A stretch of DNA of 64,000 nt from Panopea generosa (Eukaryota; Mollusca; Bivalvia; Adapedonta; Hiatellidae): positions 27,926,745-27,990,744 of the forward strand of contig CM055898.1 of assembly GCA_029582155.1 (NCBI GenBank), written 5' to 3'. A model generated the notes under the pieces. That model was not told the DNA's origin. It saw only the letters and a list, made by a program, of their open reading frames with translations, and did no database searches. A program made the position numbers and the translations under genes. This document shows, piece by piece, positions 38,301 through 52,600 of this stretch (its first letter is position 1; each line of letters begins with the position of its first letter).

Positions 38301-41300
38301 GAATGTTTTGTCGTCTCAGGTCTCGTAGTGTTCTTTGAATGTCAAGTCTCTTATGAAATCTAGAATACATATTATATCCACAGAAAAAAAAACGTTGTCC
38401 TGCCATCTAAATGAGGTTAATGGAAACTTATAAAATATATTTTATCTATAAACAACGTAAATGTAAAGCTGATGTTTGCATACATATCTCTATGTTTAGG
38501 AGATTGTTAGATATTAGAATACTTGAGACATCTTTTCTCCCGAGGGTTAAACGTAATACTTGAATATATCATATCTTTGGTTTAAGCCAGGGATTTTAGA
38601 TATCTCATAAATCAAAATTAGACATAAATGTCCACAAATACGAAACTGTGGAAGTATGCAAACCGTTCGTAAAGACTCGAGACATATGTTTTCAAACTAG
38701 GATATATTTATAGTCTGCTTTATCGTACAATACAAATATCTCTATTTGATTTCAAATTAATTCTATTGAGCCGTCATAGCACACGCAGTGCCCAGTAGCA
38801 TTCTAGTTCAACGAAACTACAGTAATTATATTATTGACATAACGTTTGAAAGATAATGATATATACTACAGTTTATCACTTTAATTTATATATATCAATG
38901 CATAGCCATGTGTCAATTTCATTGTGTTTGAAGTAATTTTATTCTTCACCTTTCGAAAGCGACATATAACAGCGATTGCGTGGGAATGTTTGTGTGTTCG
39001 TCCCGTCGATCGTTCGTCCGTTGATTTTATACGCAATTCCTCCCACAAGTTTTCTTCCGAACGTTTTAAGAGTCAACGCAAAGTTTCCTTGCGTCCTACC
39101 TTTTTCGTCCCAAAGTTATACTTCTCTTTCCTGTGCTGAGCGTAACGCAGTTTTATAAGCTCAAGTTCTTTTTAATTTTATCCGAATTCCATAGGAAATA
39201 ATGCAGTTTGTTTCTTGCGTGTTCGTCTCAAAGACATACCGTTCGTTCATTTTCCATTCGTAACATAATTTTAAAATATGAAATTCTTCAACATTTTCAA
39301 ACGGATACGTCATGATGGATATATGCACCACACATTGTTTTTGCATACTGGTCGAAGTTCAAGGGTAGTCATGCTCAAAAGCTGTTCCGATCCCAACTCC
39401 TTCTTGCAAAGCTTTGTGGACAGTTTCTGCATCAGATAGACATTACATGTTCAGACCGTTTACGGCACAAGTTGACATCCTTGTGTATGTTAAATCGTTG
39501 TTGTAAATGCTTGGCATATCTTTTTATTGTTTTGTATAAAACAAAATTAAGTGTGTTCAAGCGGTATATATAAACATGCATTAGCAAACACAGCAGCAGT
39601 TATGACAAATTGCATATATAGGGAGATTTATACGTATAACAGAACACCTTTCAATAGCAACGGATCCGCGAAGAATACATAAATGATAAAAATACGGTCA
39701 AACCTGTCTTAAGCAGCCATTCAAAGGAAGGAGCAAAAGTGACCTTTTAAGACAGGTTATTGCTTAATACAGTTAATTTGTCCTGAAAGCATAGAAATGT
39801 GAAATAGGAAATGTGGCTGCTTAAGACAAGTGGCTGCTTAAAAGAGGTGACCGCTTACACAGGTTTGACTGTAGTAAATACAGTAGAGATAAATACAATA
39901 ATCTTATAACGAAATATCTTTATCTAGCTTCGAATTTACGCATTCATCAGAGGACGGAAAAAACAACAACACAGCGTGCACTGTAAAATGGTATTTCTCT
40001 CTACTGTATATGTTCAAATAAAGAGACTGCGGGCACAACAAATAACATTTAAAAATGGTGCTAATTTACACTTCCCATTAACAACACACATTTAACTCTG
40101 CAACAATATGTACTATGCAGAACCGATGAATGGATTGTCGAATTAATGTGTTAAATATTTACAGGTTTGCCTTTTATGCATTCGTAGTCAACTAAATCAA
40201 ATGGACAAGGAGCATTGGTTTGAAACGTACACCAAGTCTTACGACAGAGCAAGCGCTTGGCACATGTTATCATATTCCATAGACACATCAAACATTTAAC
40301 GGTGGAAGATACTGATCTAAGATAGCGTTAACGCGTATATAACACATGGACATTAATGCACATGATATACATTTGACATCACTGAATCTGTCACTCAGAC
40401 TAATGATAGAAAGAACTATTTTAGTCACGATTTCAATAGAGTCTGGAATTTTCTCCTATAACACTTTCTCTTATTTTGAATAGGATTACTTTCTTTAAAT
40501 AAAGTTATATTAACTAGATTTTATTATATTCTATTATTTTCCATTAAATTATACTATTTTTTATTCTATTGTCTTTTAGTTTAGTTTAGTCTAGTCTAGT
40601 GTTATCCAGTCTAGTCTTTTTTATTGAAGTCTAGTCTATCTATTGTATTTAATGACACCAAGTTATCAAACTCTGATCTGAGAAAGCTTTACTCGTGTAA
40701 AGAATTTTAGATGACAATGATTTAATTAAGAGTAATAACGATTTTTACAAATGTAGAGCATAAATAACATGAGTTATTGAATATGTTTGATGTGTTATTT
40801 GGGGGTGAAGTTACGTTCTGTTGCATCAATCCCGTTTATAATGATTTAATCAGAGTAATATGCATTATTGTACACAACGTATATTTATACTGTTTCAATC
40901 ATTCAAGCTACCGGTCTGTAATTACGTTGAAATATAATTGAAATGACATATGCTACAAGTAAACTATAATAAGTATGTAATGTGTATAATATGCTATGTA
41001 TATATAAAGCATATAAAATGTAATTGTTTAAAATCAGTATATTAATTCCAATTATAATTATACAGTTTACGATCGAAGATGGTAAAATAAAAGAAAATTG
41101 CACATTTAAATAAGTGTCCATACCTACTGTTGCGCCAGTCTCTTATGAAGATAGCACAGTGAATTAAGTACCAGTATTGTGTAATCTAACGACTGTGGTT
41201 CAAAATAATTTGATCACAAACAAGTTGTATATTGTGTAAAAGAAATAAAATTTTCTTTACATAATTGATAAGGTTTGTGTTGCAAAGTATGACATACACT

Positions 41301-44300
41301 TAGCATTCGATCAAATGTATTATGTCAGCCATTTAATAATGAAAACGTGCGCAAACCTTAAGTAAAAAATAGACCAGAACAGAACACAATTTCAATCACT
41401 TATATAAAACAATAGCTCATCCAACATATATTTATTACATACAAATGATATTGTACATGATATGTTTAAATAGTTTAAAAGTTTAATAAATATAAAATAG
41501 ATAAACAAAAGTTCAGCTTTCAATTTGATATATAGAAAATTCAATCAACGGTCATTTTAAGTTAACCCAGACAAAATTTCTAAACTGATTTTTTATTTAT
41601 ATATATATTGCTGCAAAACAAATTTCATCAAAAGTTCATCGTAACTGAACAATAGGAAATTTATTTTTATACCACATAATTAAAAAAAGTTTTGACACTA
41701 AGTGTATATAATACCTCTATACTAAACCAGCAACACATTTTGAAAACCAAATGTATTAGAGAATGAATGTCGTGAACAATCTTTGATAACCATACCACTT
41801 GTCTGGTAAGACACTTTATTTAAACCACATATCAGACCTTTGTGAATTTGATATATTTGTTGTTGTTTTTTTCAGACTGGAATCTGGAAGGTAGGGTCGG
41901 GTGCAAACATAACTGTTCAACGATTCATGGGTTCGGGTGTGTTTGGAAACAAAACACTGATAGTGTCCACAAATTTGGTACGTATCTGACCTACAAAACA
42001 TTTTTATTCACAATATGCATTAAACAGGTACGTAAGAGTAACGTTCATATAAGTAAACTGTTTTATAGATTTGTTAAGATAGGTCACGTGAGTGTTTGTG
42101 TTTATTTTGTCATATATTTGTAACGGTGAAAAACTGTAACAGTTTAGGTCAAACCAATATATCTACCCATCTATAAAATGTGTCAATATTATTTATAGGA
42201 GCTACATAATCAAATGAAATGCTTGTCATACTTTAATATAACAAGTATCATTTTAAAGGGATGAAAAAGCAAATGCAGCAAAGATTCGGATTTTATAAAC
42301 GATGTTGAGATTGATACAGATTGTATAAACATATAGGAGATAGAAAATAATTTATAAACGATACGGAGATAGGTACTTATTTTATAAACAAATGGGAGAT
42401 AGATACAGATTTTATAAACGATTGACAGATAGACACATATTTTTTAAACGATTGGGAGATAGATACATATTTTATAAACGAATGAAAGATAAATACAGAT
42501 TTTATAAACGATTGGGAGATAAATTCAGATTTAATAAACGATTGACAGAAAGACACAGATTTTAAAAACGATTGGGAGATAAATACATATTTTATAAACG
42601 AATGAGAGAAATATGATACAGATTTTATAAACGATCGGGAGGTAGATACAGATTTTATAACAATTGACAGACACTGATTTTAAAAGCGATAGGAAATAGA
42701 TATATATTTTATAAACGAATGAGAGATAGATACAGATTTTATAAACAATTTGGAGATAGATACAAATTTTATAAACGATTGGGAGATAGATACATATTTT
42801 GTTAACGATGTGGAGATACAGAAAGATTTTATAAACGTTTAAGAGAAATATGATACAGATTTTCATAAATGATATAGATACAGCTTTATCAACGGAATAA
42901 AAGAGATACAGACAATAACACTCCAACGTCTTATGTAATTCCTCGCAATAAGGTTTCTCCATATTTGATTTGACATCCTTTGGGTAGTAAAATCACCATC
43001 TGAAGATGGAATATTGTCAAAGAAAGAAACATTGTCATGCTTTATATTAATTACTGCATCGACCATTTTCGTAAGCATATCTCTATATCATCAGTACATG
43101 TCATATTTCATTTTGTTAATATACAAATCGAGTCTTGTGGTCGTGACTCCAAAAGTCTATTTAAGATCACCAAACGTCTACTCGGTTGCAATAAAGACAG
43201 TTCATTCTCTCCATCCAGTTCTTCTCCAAAGGATCTCGCCAAAACTTTTAGTAACTTTTTCACAGATAACATCGGAACAATGAGACACGATATCAGCCAA
43301 AGTACGCAATCAAAACCCGTTGTGTGTATGACGAATGAATCTGAATGAACCATTGAGCATCAACATTTTGATATGCTACTGTTACTGAACATGAAGTGAA
43401 ATCTATCATATTTAAGGCGCCAAATGAATCAAGTGATCTTGACCCAATCCCTACATGGTTATTAAAGTTATGCCTAGATGAACCTTTGCCACCTATCACA
43501 AATATCACAAACACATCTCTAGATTCAGCGTACGTTCCGAAAGAATTTAAATCTGCAAAAATAAGACCTGTCCTGAAAAAACCTGGTCTTGACCCAAATA
43601 TACTTAAAAACTATCGACCAGTGTCAAACTCCATTTATATCTAAAGGTCTTAAGAAAGTTGTTGATTCACGTCTTGAACGACACACGACTGAGAAAAAAC
43701 TCCATGAGATTCATCAGTTAGCATACAGGAAATTTCATTCCACTGAATCAGCACTTCTGAAAGTACAAATGACATTCTTCAATCGCTTGACCGGAACTGT
43801 GTGACTGCACTTGTACTGTAAGACCTGTCAGCTGCGTTCGATACAATTGACCACTGTACACTTTTACATCGTTTGGAACACGTATTTGGAATCTCAGACA
43901 AGTCACTTGCATCGATCTCATCATATGTAAGTGATCGGTTTCAGACTGTAAGTGTTGAAGATGAATCATCGAAGCCTGTGCTAATGAAATATAGTGTACC
44001 TCAGGGATCGGTATTGGGACCTTAATATTTCTTCATGTACCCTAAACCAATTGGTGATATTTGCAGAAGTCACGGACTACTTCATCACTTCTATGCAAAC
44101 GATTCTCAAATCTATATCTCTTTCAAATCAATTTATGCTATCAATGGTAGTGAAGCATTACATCGAATCGAGTGCTGCCCGGCAGATATTGTTTCATGTA
44201 TGAGCGATAGCATGTTTAAATTTAACAAAGGTAAAACTGAAGTTATGTTGTTCACATCTAAACACAACGCCAAATTCGTTGATAGTGTCTCGGTGAGGGA

Positions 44301-47300
44301 TGTTGAATCACTGATACAATCATCTGACTGTGTGAGAAATCTAGGTGCATTGTTTACCCCAAGCATGGATACGGAGCAGCATGCAATTTTGGTGTATAGG
44401 TCTGCATATGCCCAACTTCGAAACATTGTTCGTATTAAACAATTTCTCACAATCTATATTTAAACATGAACAGTATTATTTTATCTGTGTTAATAGGTAA
44501 CAAAATGTCGAGCCGATTTTACAGTATGCATTACTCTTACTTGCCACTTTTTAATACTAATGCCTGTATTTTTTTATTCAGCTTGTCTTTTTAGATTGTT
44601 ATGTTTTTTATTGAATATTTTGTATGTATGCTATTTGTTAATGTAAAGCATTTTAAACGCATTTATTAATGATAAGAATGCTATATAAATGTGGTATATA
44701 ATAATAATAATATCCGTCATGTAAGTGTCATGTTCAAACACCATAGAACAAATGCAAATGTAGACTTATGTAAACAGCCAAATACAATATTGTGCATGTG
44801 TAAAAACGTGATGCTTTCTGTCGTTTCCTTCCCATACAAAACTTAGGACTGTTCGACATGTGTAAGAAAGTTCTTTATGAATGCTTCATTTTTGCATAAT
44901 TGTTTAATATACTAATACATTTTATTTCCACTTTTTATTAGGAACCACCATACGCTATGCTAAAGGATGAAATCAAAGGACATCCGTTGAAAGGAAACGA
45001 CCGTTATCAAGGATTTTGTATAGACTTGTTAAGTGAACTTGCACGAATAGTTGGTTTCGAATACACGATAGCTCCAGTACCGGATAAAAGGTATGGGGAG
45101 CTTAACAAGGACGGTCATTGGGACGGAGTTGTCAGACAGTTGATCGATAGAGTACGTATAACATTGTTTGATATGATTTATTTTTGTGTCATGTAATATA
45201 GTTTATTCCGTAAAACCTGTGCATATATAAATATAGTTATGTATATATTTGAAACTGTTATACTTAGCCATGTGACAACATTTTATAATGTTTTTTTCAT
45301 ATGGAAATATACTTTATATGTATGTATTGTATGATGATGTATTCATGTGAAAATCAATGAAAAATATGTTCTGTGTTACCATTTACGTTTGAATCGCATT
45401 CAAACTATTTTCATCATCGACATATGCTTTGTTCACGATTTGAGTGCAAAAATAAACATAACACTAGAAAACTGCAACGTTTTAGTATCATATGCCGGCT
45501 GTAATGACTCATTAAGACGGTATAAAAGCCAAATACGCAAAGATAATAGATATGTGCTTGTTTATTTACACTTATAGTGTTTACAATCTAAAAAAATCAG
45601 ACTAAATATTATTAAATTAATTCACATAAATTCTGTTAGCAAATATAAATCTCATCGTTTAAAGAAATATCTTTTTTTTAAATTTTAAGCACACCATACT
45701 ACATCAAATAATATACAAAATGTAGGTCTATTATTTAGCAATATTTTCTTCTATTCTACTGAACATTTTGTGTTGACGTCAGCGAGGGTCTTTAAATTTT
45801 TTACTCGGTATATTTATTCGATAAAGTTTTTTTTATATAATTTGCCACAAATGATTTCAAGACATATTTCATGTTAACGAGTTTCGTGCATTTATTTCGT
45901 AAATCTATGCTTCAAAGATTTCCCATAAACTGGAATTTGTCTGAACGTTGGTTTTATGTTCTTTCGTTTTACCAGTCATTTCTTAAATGATGTTTTGTGG
46001 GCTTGCAATATATTACGAACTTTTATAGGTTTATTAATAACGATTCCCTGAAATCATTTGTCAACGTTTCAAGGCGACATTACATTTCATAAAGAGTAAT
46101 CATTTGAAAGTTAGAACAATTCCGAAATCAAACACCAGCAGCAAGCCTCGAAACAGAACATGATTCGAAAATCGCCAACCCCAACTTTGGAATAAGTATT
46201 GGTCGTTTTTTGCAGAAGATTATTTGTCGTTTTTGTGCACAATTTCAGAAGCATCCACGAATACCACAGGTTCTTATACACAACCAAAAGTTTAAATCTG
46301 TCCAATTTTGTGTGACAAACAACGGCTAAAATATTTTAAAAAAAGGAAAATGTATTAACAAAATATGCTATTCGATCTGCAAAGAGAATTTTAAAACCTG
46401 TTGGTGACTTCAATGATGTTTTCAAACTAATTCTTATTCTGTATATAAAGCCAAGTTCGTTGGATTTTTTGGATTTATCATGTCAACTTTTTTGAGTAGT
46501 TTAAGTAGTTTAAGATGTATCCCCGCCTGCTGATAAACAATTAAACCGGTTTTTACTTATACGTATCATGGGTGGTATAATATTTGTTTTACATTACTGA
46601 AGTTTGGCAGCAGCATAAAAAGAGCATAAAGCTTTCATACTGAAGGAGACACAAGTGTTATTTGACAAAACTGATGTTGATGAACAATATAAGTTACATG
46701 CAATTAAAGATGATATGCTTCAGGTGTGAAAATAATCATAACACATAAAAATTGAAACATCTGATTAGGCTAGTAAATATAATTGTTTTGCGTGTTACGA
46801 GAAGAGGAGTGTTCAGTAAATAGCGCAATTGGTTTGTTCCTAGAATGCTATAATCTGTTTTGATCCTTTTTTGTGTGATTTTCTTCAATTTACTCCGTTT
46901 AACTGAAACACACATATGTGTTCGTATTCTTAAACAGATATAGCCTTAAAACATGGGTAAATATAGATCTTAGAGCATTTCGCGATTTATATATTTGTCC
47001 AGGCGAGTGTTTTGTAGTCTTCGGAAGAGAAAATAATCACAGGGCACCAGTCTGGAAAATATGGGATGTGTGGGAGAACGGTGACATTCTCTAACTGCAA
47101 AACGTCAGTCACAACACGGGTTTTGTAGGCTGACGCGTTGTCATGTAAAAGATTAATAAAATTTAAACCTATTATAGGGCAACGCTGTTCGTAGTAGTTA
47201 TTCTATTGTTTCAACATGACGTTTTTTATAAAACAAAAAAAAAACACGTCCTGTAGCAATTCCTCCATTTTATTTTTTATTCTTTTTTTCAATAAGGCGA

Positions 47301-49576
47301 CAAGTCTCTCATCCAAGCTAAGCCTCTTACTGTGTATCGAGCATGAATCTATAGTCAGCTGTTATGATTTTAGTTTGTCGTTTGTCGTAACAACCGTATG
47401 TGGTTACGGATATTTCGATGTTTCTTTTGTTGTTGACATAACATGACGACCGGGGCTAGCAGCATCTTTCAACTGCTGTTGCCCGGAGTACAATATGATA
47501 TTTGACCTTCACAGTAAATGCTATACACCTCTTAGTAAATGTCTTTCGATGTAAACCCAAGTCATAACCTACTTTCAATGAAGGCCCTAATTTCAAGCAT
47601 ACGTTCAGCTCGTTTGCCAGTAATTGTGCATACAGTGTAATGAATACGTTAAAAAGCCATGTGCATGGCACCAAGATCAGTTAATGCTTAACGCAGATTT
47701 TTACATGCTACACGCACCACTTATCAAAAAAGTGATATCACATTGTTTCATTACTATATTACAGCAGATTTTGTAAGAAATATACAGTAATCTCATTTTT
47801 AACGGAACACCACCCGTAATTTTATTTTTCACAAACCTGAAACTTTAAACTATAAATATATTAAACGGACACAATTTGAAATCAAATTGACTAATGATTA
47901 GCATTAATTCAACATTTACGTTCACTACAAATGTATAGTTGTATACATACATTATACTTACACTACAAACGTATATCTGTTTATAATCATTGTACGTATA
48001 CTACAAACGGATAACTATATACACACATTGTACATACACTGAAAATGTATAGCTGTTTATAAACATTGTACGTACAATACAAACGTATAGCTATATACAA
48101 ACATTGTACGTACACTACAAATGTATAGCTGTATACAAACACTGTACGTGCACTACAAACGTATAGCTGTATATAAACAGTGTACGTACACTGCAAACGT
48201 ATATATGTATACTCACATTGTACATACACTACAAACATATAGCTGTATACAAACATTGTACGAACACTACAAACGTATTACTGTACATAAACATTGTACA
48301 TACACTATAAAACATATAGCTGTATATATAGTTTAGTTAAGTTTAGTTTGAACATATTTTATTACTGTATATAAACATTTTACGTACACTACAAACGTAT
48401 AGATGTGTACAAACAGTGTACGTACACTACAAACGTATAGCTGTATACACATATTGTACGTACGCTACAAACGTGTAAACCTCGTTTGCTTACCGAATAA
48501 CGGTATCTGTATTTTTCAGGGGTTAATTTTTTCCTTTCTCAACCTAGCGCCGAGATTATATTCCTGTGACGGTAGAAACATCTATGAAGTGACGTAAATT
48601 ATATAACTTGGCGTCTTAAACACGATCGAGATAAACAATACAACGATCGATTAAATCAATATAATAATACAACGTCTTTGGGATGCAATACATATATCTT
48701 TAACAATCGCTTATTAGGTTTGGATAGAAACGTTGTCCCTTAAGATAACTGGTAGCCAGTTCACGCCAAAAAGTTTTCCCTCGGGATGGATTGTTTTTAT
48801 CCTAGCCTGAAACACATGGAAATTTTCTTATACAATATGTAGAAGTGTATATTTACAATCTACAAAGAGTTGTTTTGGTTTGTTGCGTTAGCAACTCATC
48901 AGTGTTGTAAATGTTATAAATTTCAGAACTAATGTCGACTTAAAATGAATGCTTAAATCATAGTTTTACTGTCAATTTCAGAAAGCTGATCTGGCGGTTG
49001 CCGCTCTCACAATAAGCTATGAAAGGGAACAATATATAGACTTCACAAAACCATTCCTAAATCTGGGCATAAGCATTCTCTTCAAAGTGCCAAGACGAGA
49101 AAAACCTGGATTATTTTCTTTTATGAATCCTCTGGCAATTGAAATATGGATATACGTTGTGGCTGCCTATTTCATTGTGAGTTTAACAATATTCATATTA
49201 GCGCGTTTTAGTCCTTACGAGTGGTATAACCCCCATCCGTGTAACCCGGAAACAGACACTGTGGAGAACTCGTTCACATTGTCCAATAGTTTTTGGTTTT
49301 GTGTTGGAACGTTAATGCAACAAGGTTCAGATATAAACCCAAGGGCTGTGTCAACAAGAATTGTGGGAAGTACGTGGTGGTTGTTCACACTCATTATCAT
49401 ATCATCATACACAGCCAACTTGGCAGCTTTTTTGACTGTAGAGCGAATGGTGTCGCCAATTGAAAGTGCAGAGGATCTCGCAAAGCAAACAGACATATCA
49501 TACGGAACCCTTGAGGGTGGTTCTACAATGTCATTTTTTCGCGTAAGTATAGCATTACAACACATTTATAACTCAT

Positions 49577-49615
<39 letters not shown>

Positions 49616-52600
49616 ATATATATATATATATATATATATACCAACACTCAAAAATTATAGAACTTCCGACATGTTTGAATGATACTATTTTAAAGATTTG
49701 ATTATATTTTAGAAATTGATAATATGGTCGCTGATTCTGATGCTATGTTTTCCGGTAATGACAAATGCGATAAAAGTCACTGTCAGAAATCGATCCTGCA
49801 AATGGGAAGTGGTGGTGCAACGGTACTGAGTAAGTGACCGCCCACTACGTGACAGCACTGATGTCTCGGCATTAATCAGAAATTCAGTAAAACAATTGAC
49901 TTTCGTACAATGACATGAACACCTTTGAAATAGGACAAAATATTGATTTATTGTCAAGCATCCGTGAAATGGACACCCTACCCAGAAATGAGCTGTTTTA
50001 TTATGTACTTAATCATTGAACTTGAATACGTATTATGATAGGTGTTCATACAACAATAAACGTCTCTCAAACTTCCATAATATATATAACTGTAAAATAG
50101 TTTTCAGACAGTTTGATGACGAATGTATTAAAATGAAGAGCTAAATATAATTTCCATTATAAAAGTGTGATTGTTTGTTATTTTCGTTTTCATACCAGGA
50201 TTCAAGTATAGAAACGTATCAAAGAATGTGGAATTTTATGGAAAGCAAAGACCCCAGTCCGTTCACAAAGGACGCGCAAGAAGGGGTTGCTCGCGTCGTG
50301 GCGGGAGATTATGCATACTTGATGGAATCCACTTCCTTGGAATACATTACACAAAGAAATTGTAAACTAATGCAGATTGGTGGCCTTCTAGATTCTAAAG
50401 GATATGGTATAGCCACGCCGATGGGTACGTTTCTTAAAAATGTTCTGTCCAATTGTTATGCTATTTGTAGGATTTGTCTAGACTGATATAATGAATATAT
50501 GAAATTTAAATAGATAGCAGACTGCTTGACATAGATTTTATAGTGCAAACCCCATCGTGGCAAAGGGAAGGTACCATTTCAATAGGAATTCAACTTGTTT
50601 ATAAAAATTAGTCACTTCGATTCACTTCGAGCATACGTATAAACAAGACAAATATATGATTTATAAAAATGCATAATACAATCTAAGAGTTTAAATCAAA
50701 ATATACGTAAATACATATTTTCGAACGAGCAAACGAAGAACAGACGGACAAGCATGAACGAGCAAATAAAATTTTAATAAATGAAATGATAAAATGAAAT
50801 GTTGAATACAAGAATGATTGACTGAATGAATGAATGAATGAATGAATGAATGAATGAATGAATGAATATGAATTTTGAATCTTTCTGATAATAGTGTACG
50901 TATGTAACTAACTGCTTTTTTTTCAAAATAAACACATATGGGTCATAATCAAGGCTCATAATAAAAAATAAATTAATCTCATTAAAATCAGATCAACTTT
51001 AACTTCAATACTCAACGCACAGTAGATCTGACGGCCAAGCAAGGTCACCTCAGATAGACCTTTCCGCCAACCAATCAGAGACTTGTTTTAAAGATTTTGA
51101 AAGTGATTATTTATACAACATATGACGATCACTATCGCCGAATTCAGTTGTTCCGGTTTAATACTGGTTTTAAAATTACCCAAAGCATCTATCAACGCAA
51201 TACACATCTCAAAAAATCAAAATCTCATACACATACATGTATTATTGATGTTGTTGTTGTCAGAGTTTATCAAATAGTACTTATTAATAATTAAGAGTAT
51301 TAATTTTTTTCAAAATATTCTGGAATATGGGATATTTTGTAAATATGAGAGCGCCAACCAAATAGTATCGAATTGGGCGAAATGGGTTGTGCTTTCTTCT
51401 TATTTCTGGTTATTTCTTGTTATTTATTTTGACGGCTTTATTATAAAACTGTTTTTTTTTTCATTTATTAAACAGATTCGCCGTTAAAAGACAAATTATC
51501 CATGGCTGTCTTAAATTTGCAAGAAGATGGTAAAATCCAAATGTTATATAACAAATGGTGGAAAAGTTCATCACAATGTGTGAAAGACGAAAAATCTGAT
51601 TCCAAAGCAAACGCCTTGGGTGTGGAAAATGTTGGGGGTATTTTTGTAGTGCTTCTTGGAGGACTTACTGTGGCGATTCTAGTTGCACTGCTCGAGTTTG
51701 TCTGGAATTCCAAGACAAATGCAACGACGGACAAGGTGTGTTTCCATATATCGATTTTTTATAAAATCTGTTAGTAATTTTTATTTAAGGATTAAAAGCT
51801 GAGTTTTGAATATTCATCATCAGGTAATGTAAAACATAAGACCAGTTTATTGTTCGTGAAGCCTGAAGGGCTTCTCGGCAACACCAAACTTGCCTTTTGT
51901 TTTTAACTACCCGATGAAAATTTTAAATTTGGCTTTTAATTCTTATATTAACAGTACATTTTCCAACTATTTTAGATAAAACTATTACGGTATTTTTGCC
52001 GTTTTGATATTTAAAAAGCAAATTAAATGCATTAAACCGCAATGCCAATGTCATGAATGTAACGGCAACGTTGTCAACATATTTAATACGTACGCGTATT
52101 CTTCATGTGAACATAACGGCACCAAGACGTCTAACCAGCAAAACAAAATCGTGCATCCAATGAAAATGCAAACTGGTTCTTTTTAGTTTTACCTAGCTGC
52201 AAAAGTCTTTCATTGGGAAATGGACTGCAGTTGGTCTATATAATTCATTTAGGCCAACATGCAGTACAAATGTAAATATTGATCATAATGATATAATGAA
52301 ACTATTGCGAAATGTATTATTCTTAAGGTGTGTTGTCGTACACGATAAGTTAAAATGTTAACTAAATTAAATTGCCTAGTTTGTATATCAAACCAATAAA
52401 TAGAAAATATATGTCAAAAAAACGCTGTTAAATTTGAATAACACAGCCAACCGCAACAGCATCAATGTTATCAATATATATAATTCAAAGCAATACCTAT
52501 GTACTTAAGCAAGACACTTTATCCATATATACTTAGTACTGGTTTACTCAAGAAGACTTCGAGCGTGATTTGTATAAGTTATAACAATCGAAGTAAAATG

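Larger units (their letters stand above)
41978..44941. other. intron 8 (phase 0)
   Basis: Contains a 30-bp array (42284-42890) and a 5'-truncated LINE (43080-44712). Nothing else recognised. Confidence 0.85.
45152..48981. other. intron 9 (phase 0)
   Basis: Contains a mariner relic on the minus strand (46955-47690) and a 38-bp array (47935-48470). 45200-46900 shows nothing recognisable. Confidence 0.85.

Noticed and set aside
40165-40299. Possible alternative exon in intron 7: acceptor-like ttacag followed by 45 codons ending in TAA ([20 protein letters not shown])
   Set aside because: No similarity to a glutamate receptor, no donor or clear polyadenylation signal, and the upstream pyrimidine tract is weak. 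Kept only as a place to look in RNA data.
42531-42962. Minus-strand open frame of 143 codons with [10 protein letters not shown] repeats
   Set aside because: A by-product of the 30-bp array in intron 8; the period is a multiple of three.
47987-48336. Open frames on both strands with repeated VYVQ and CTYT
   Set aside because: They come from the 38-bp array.
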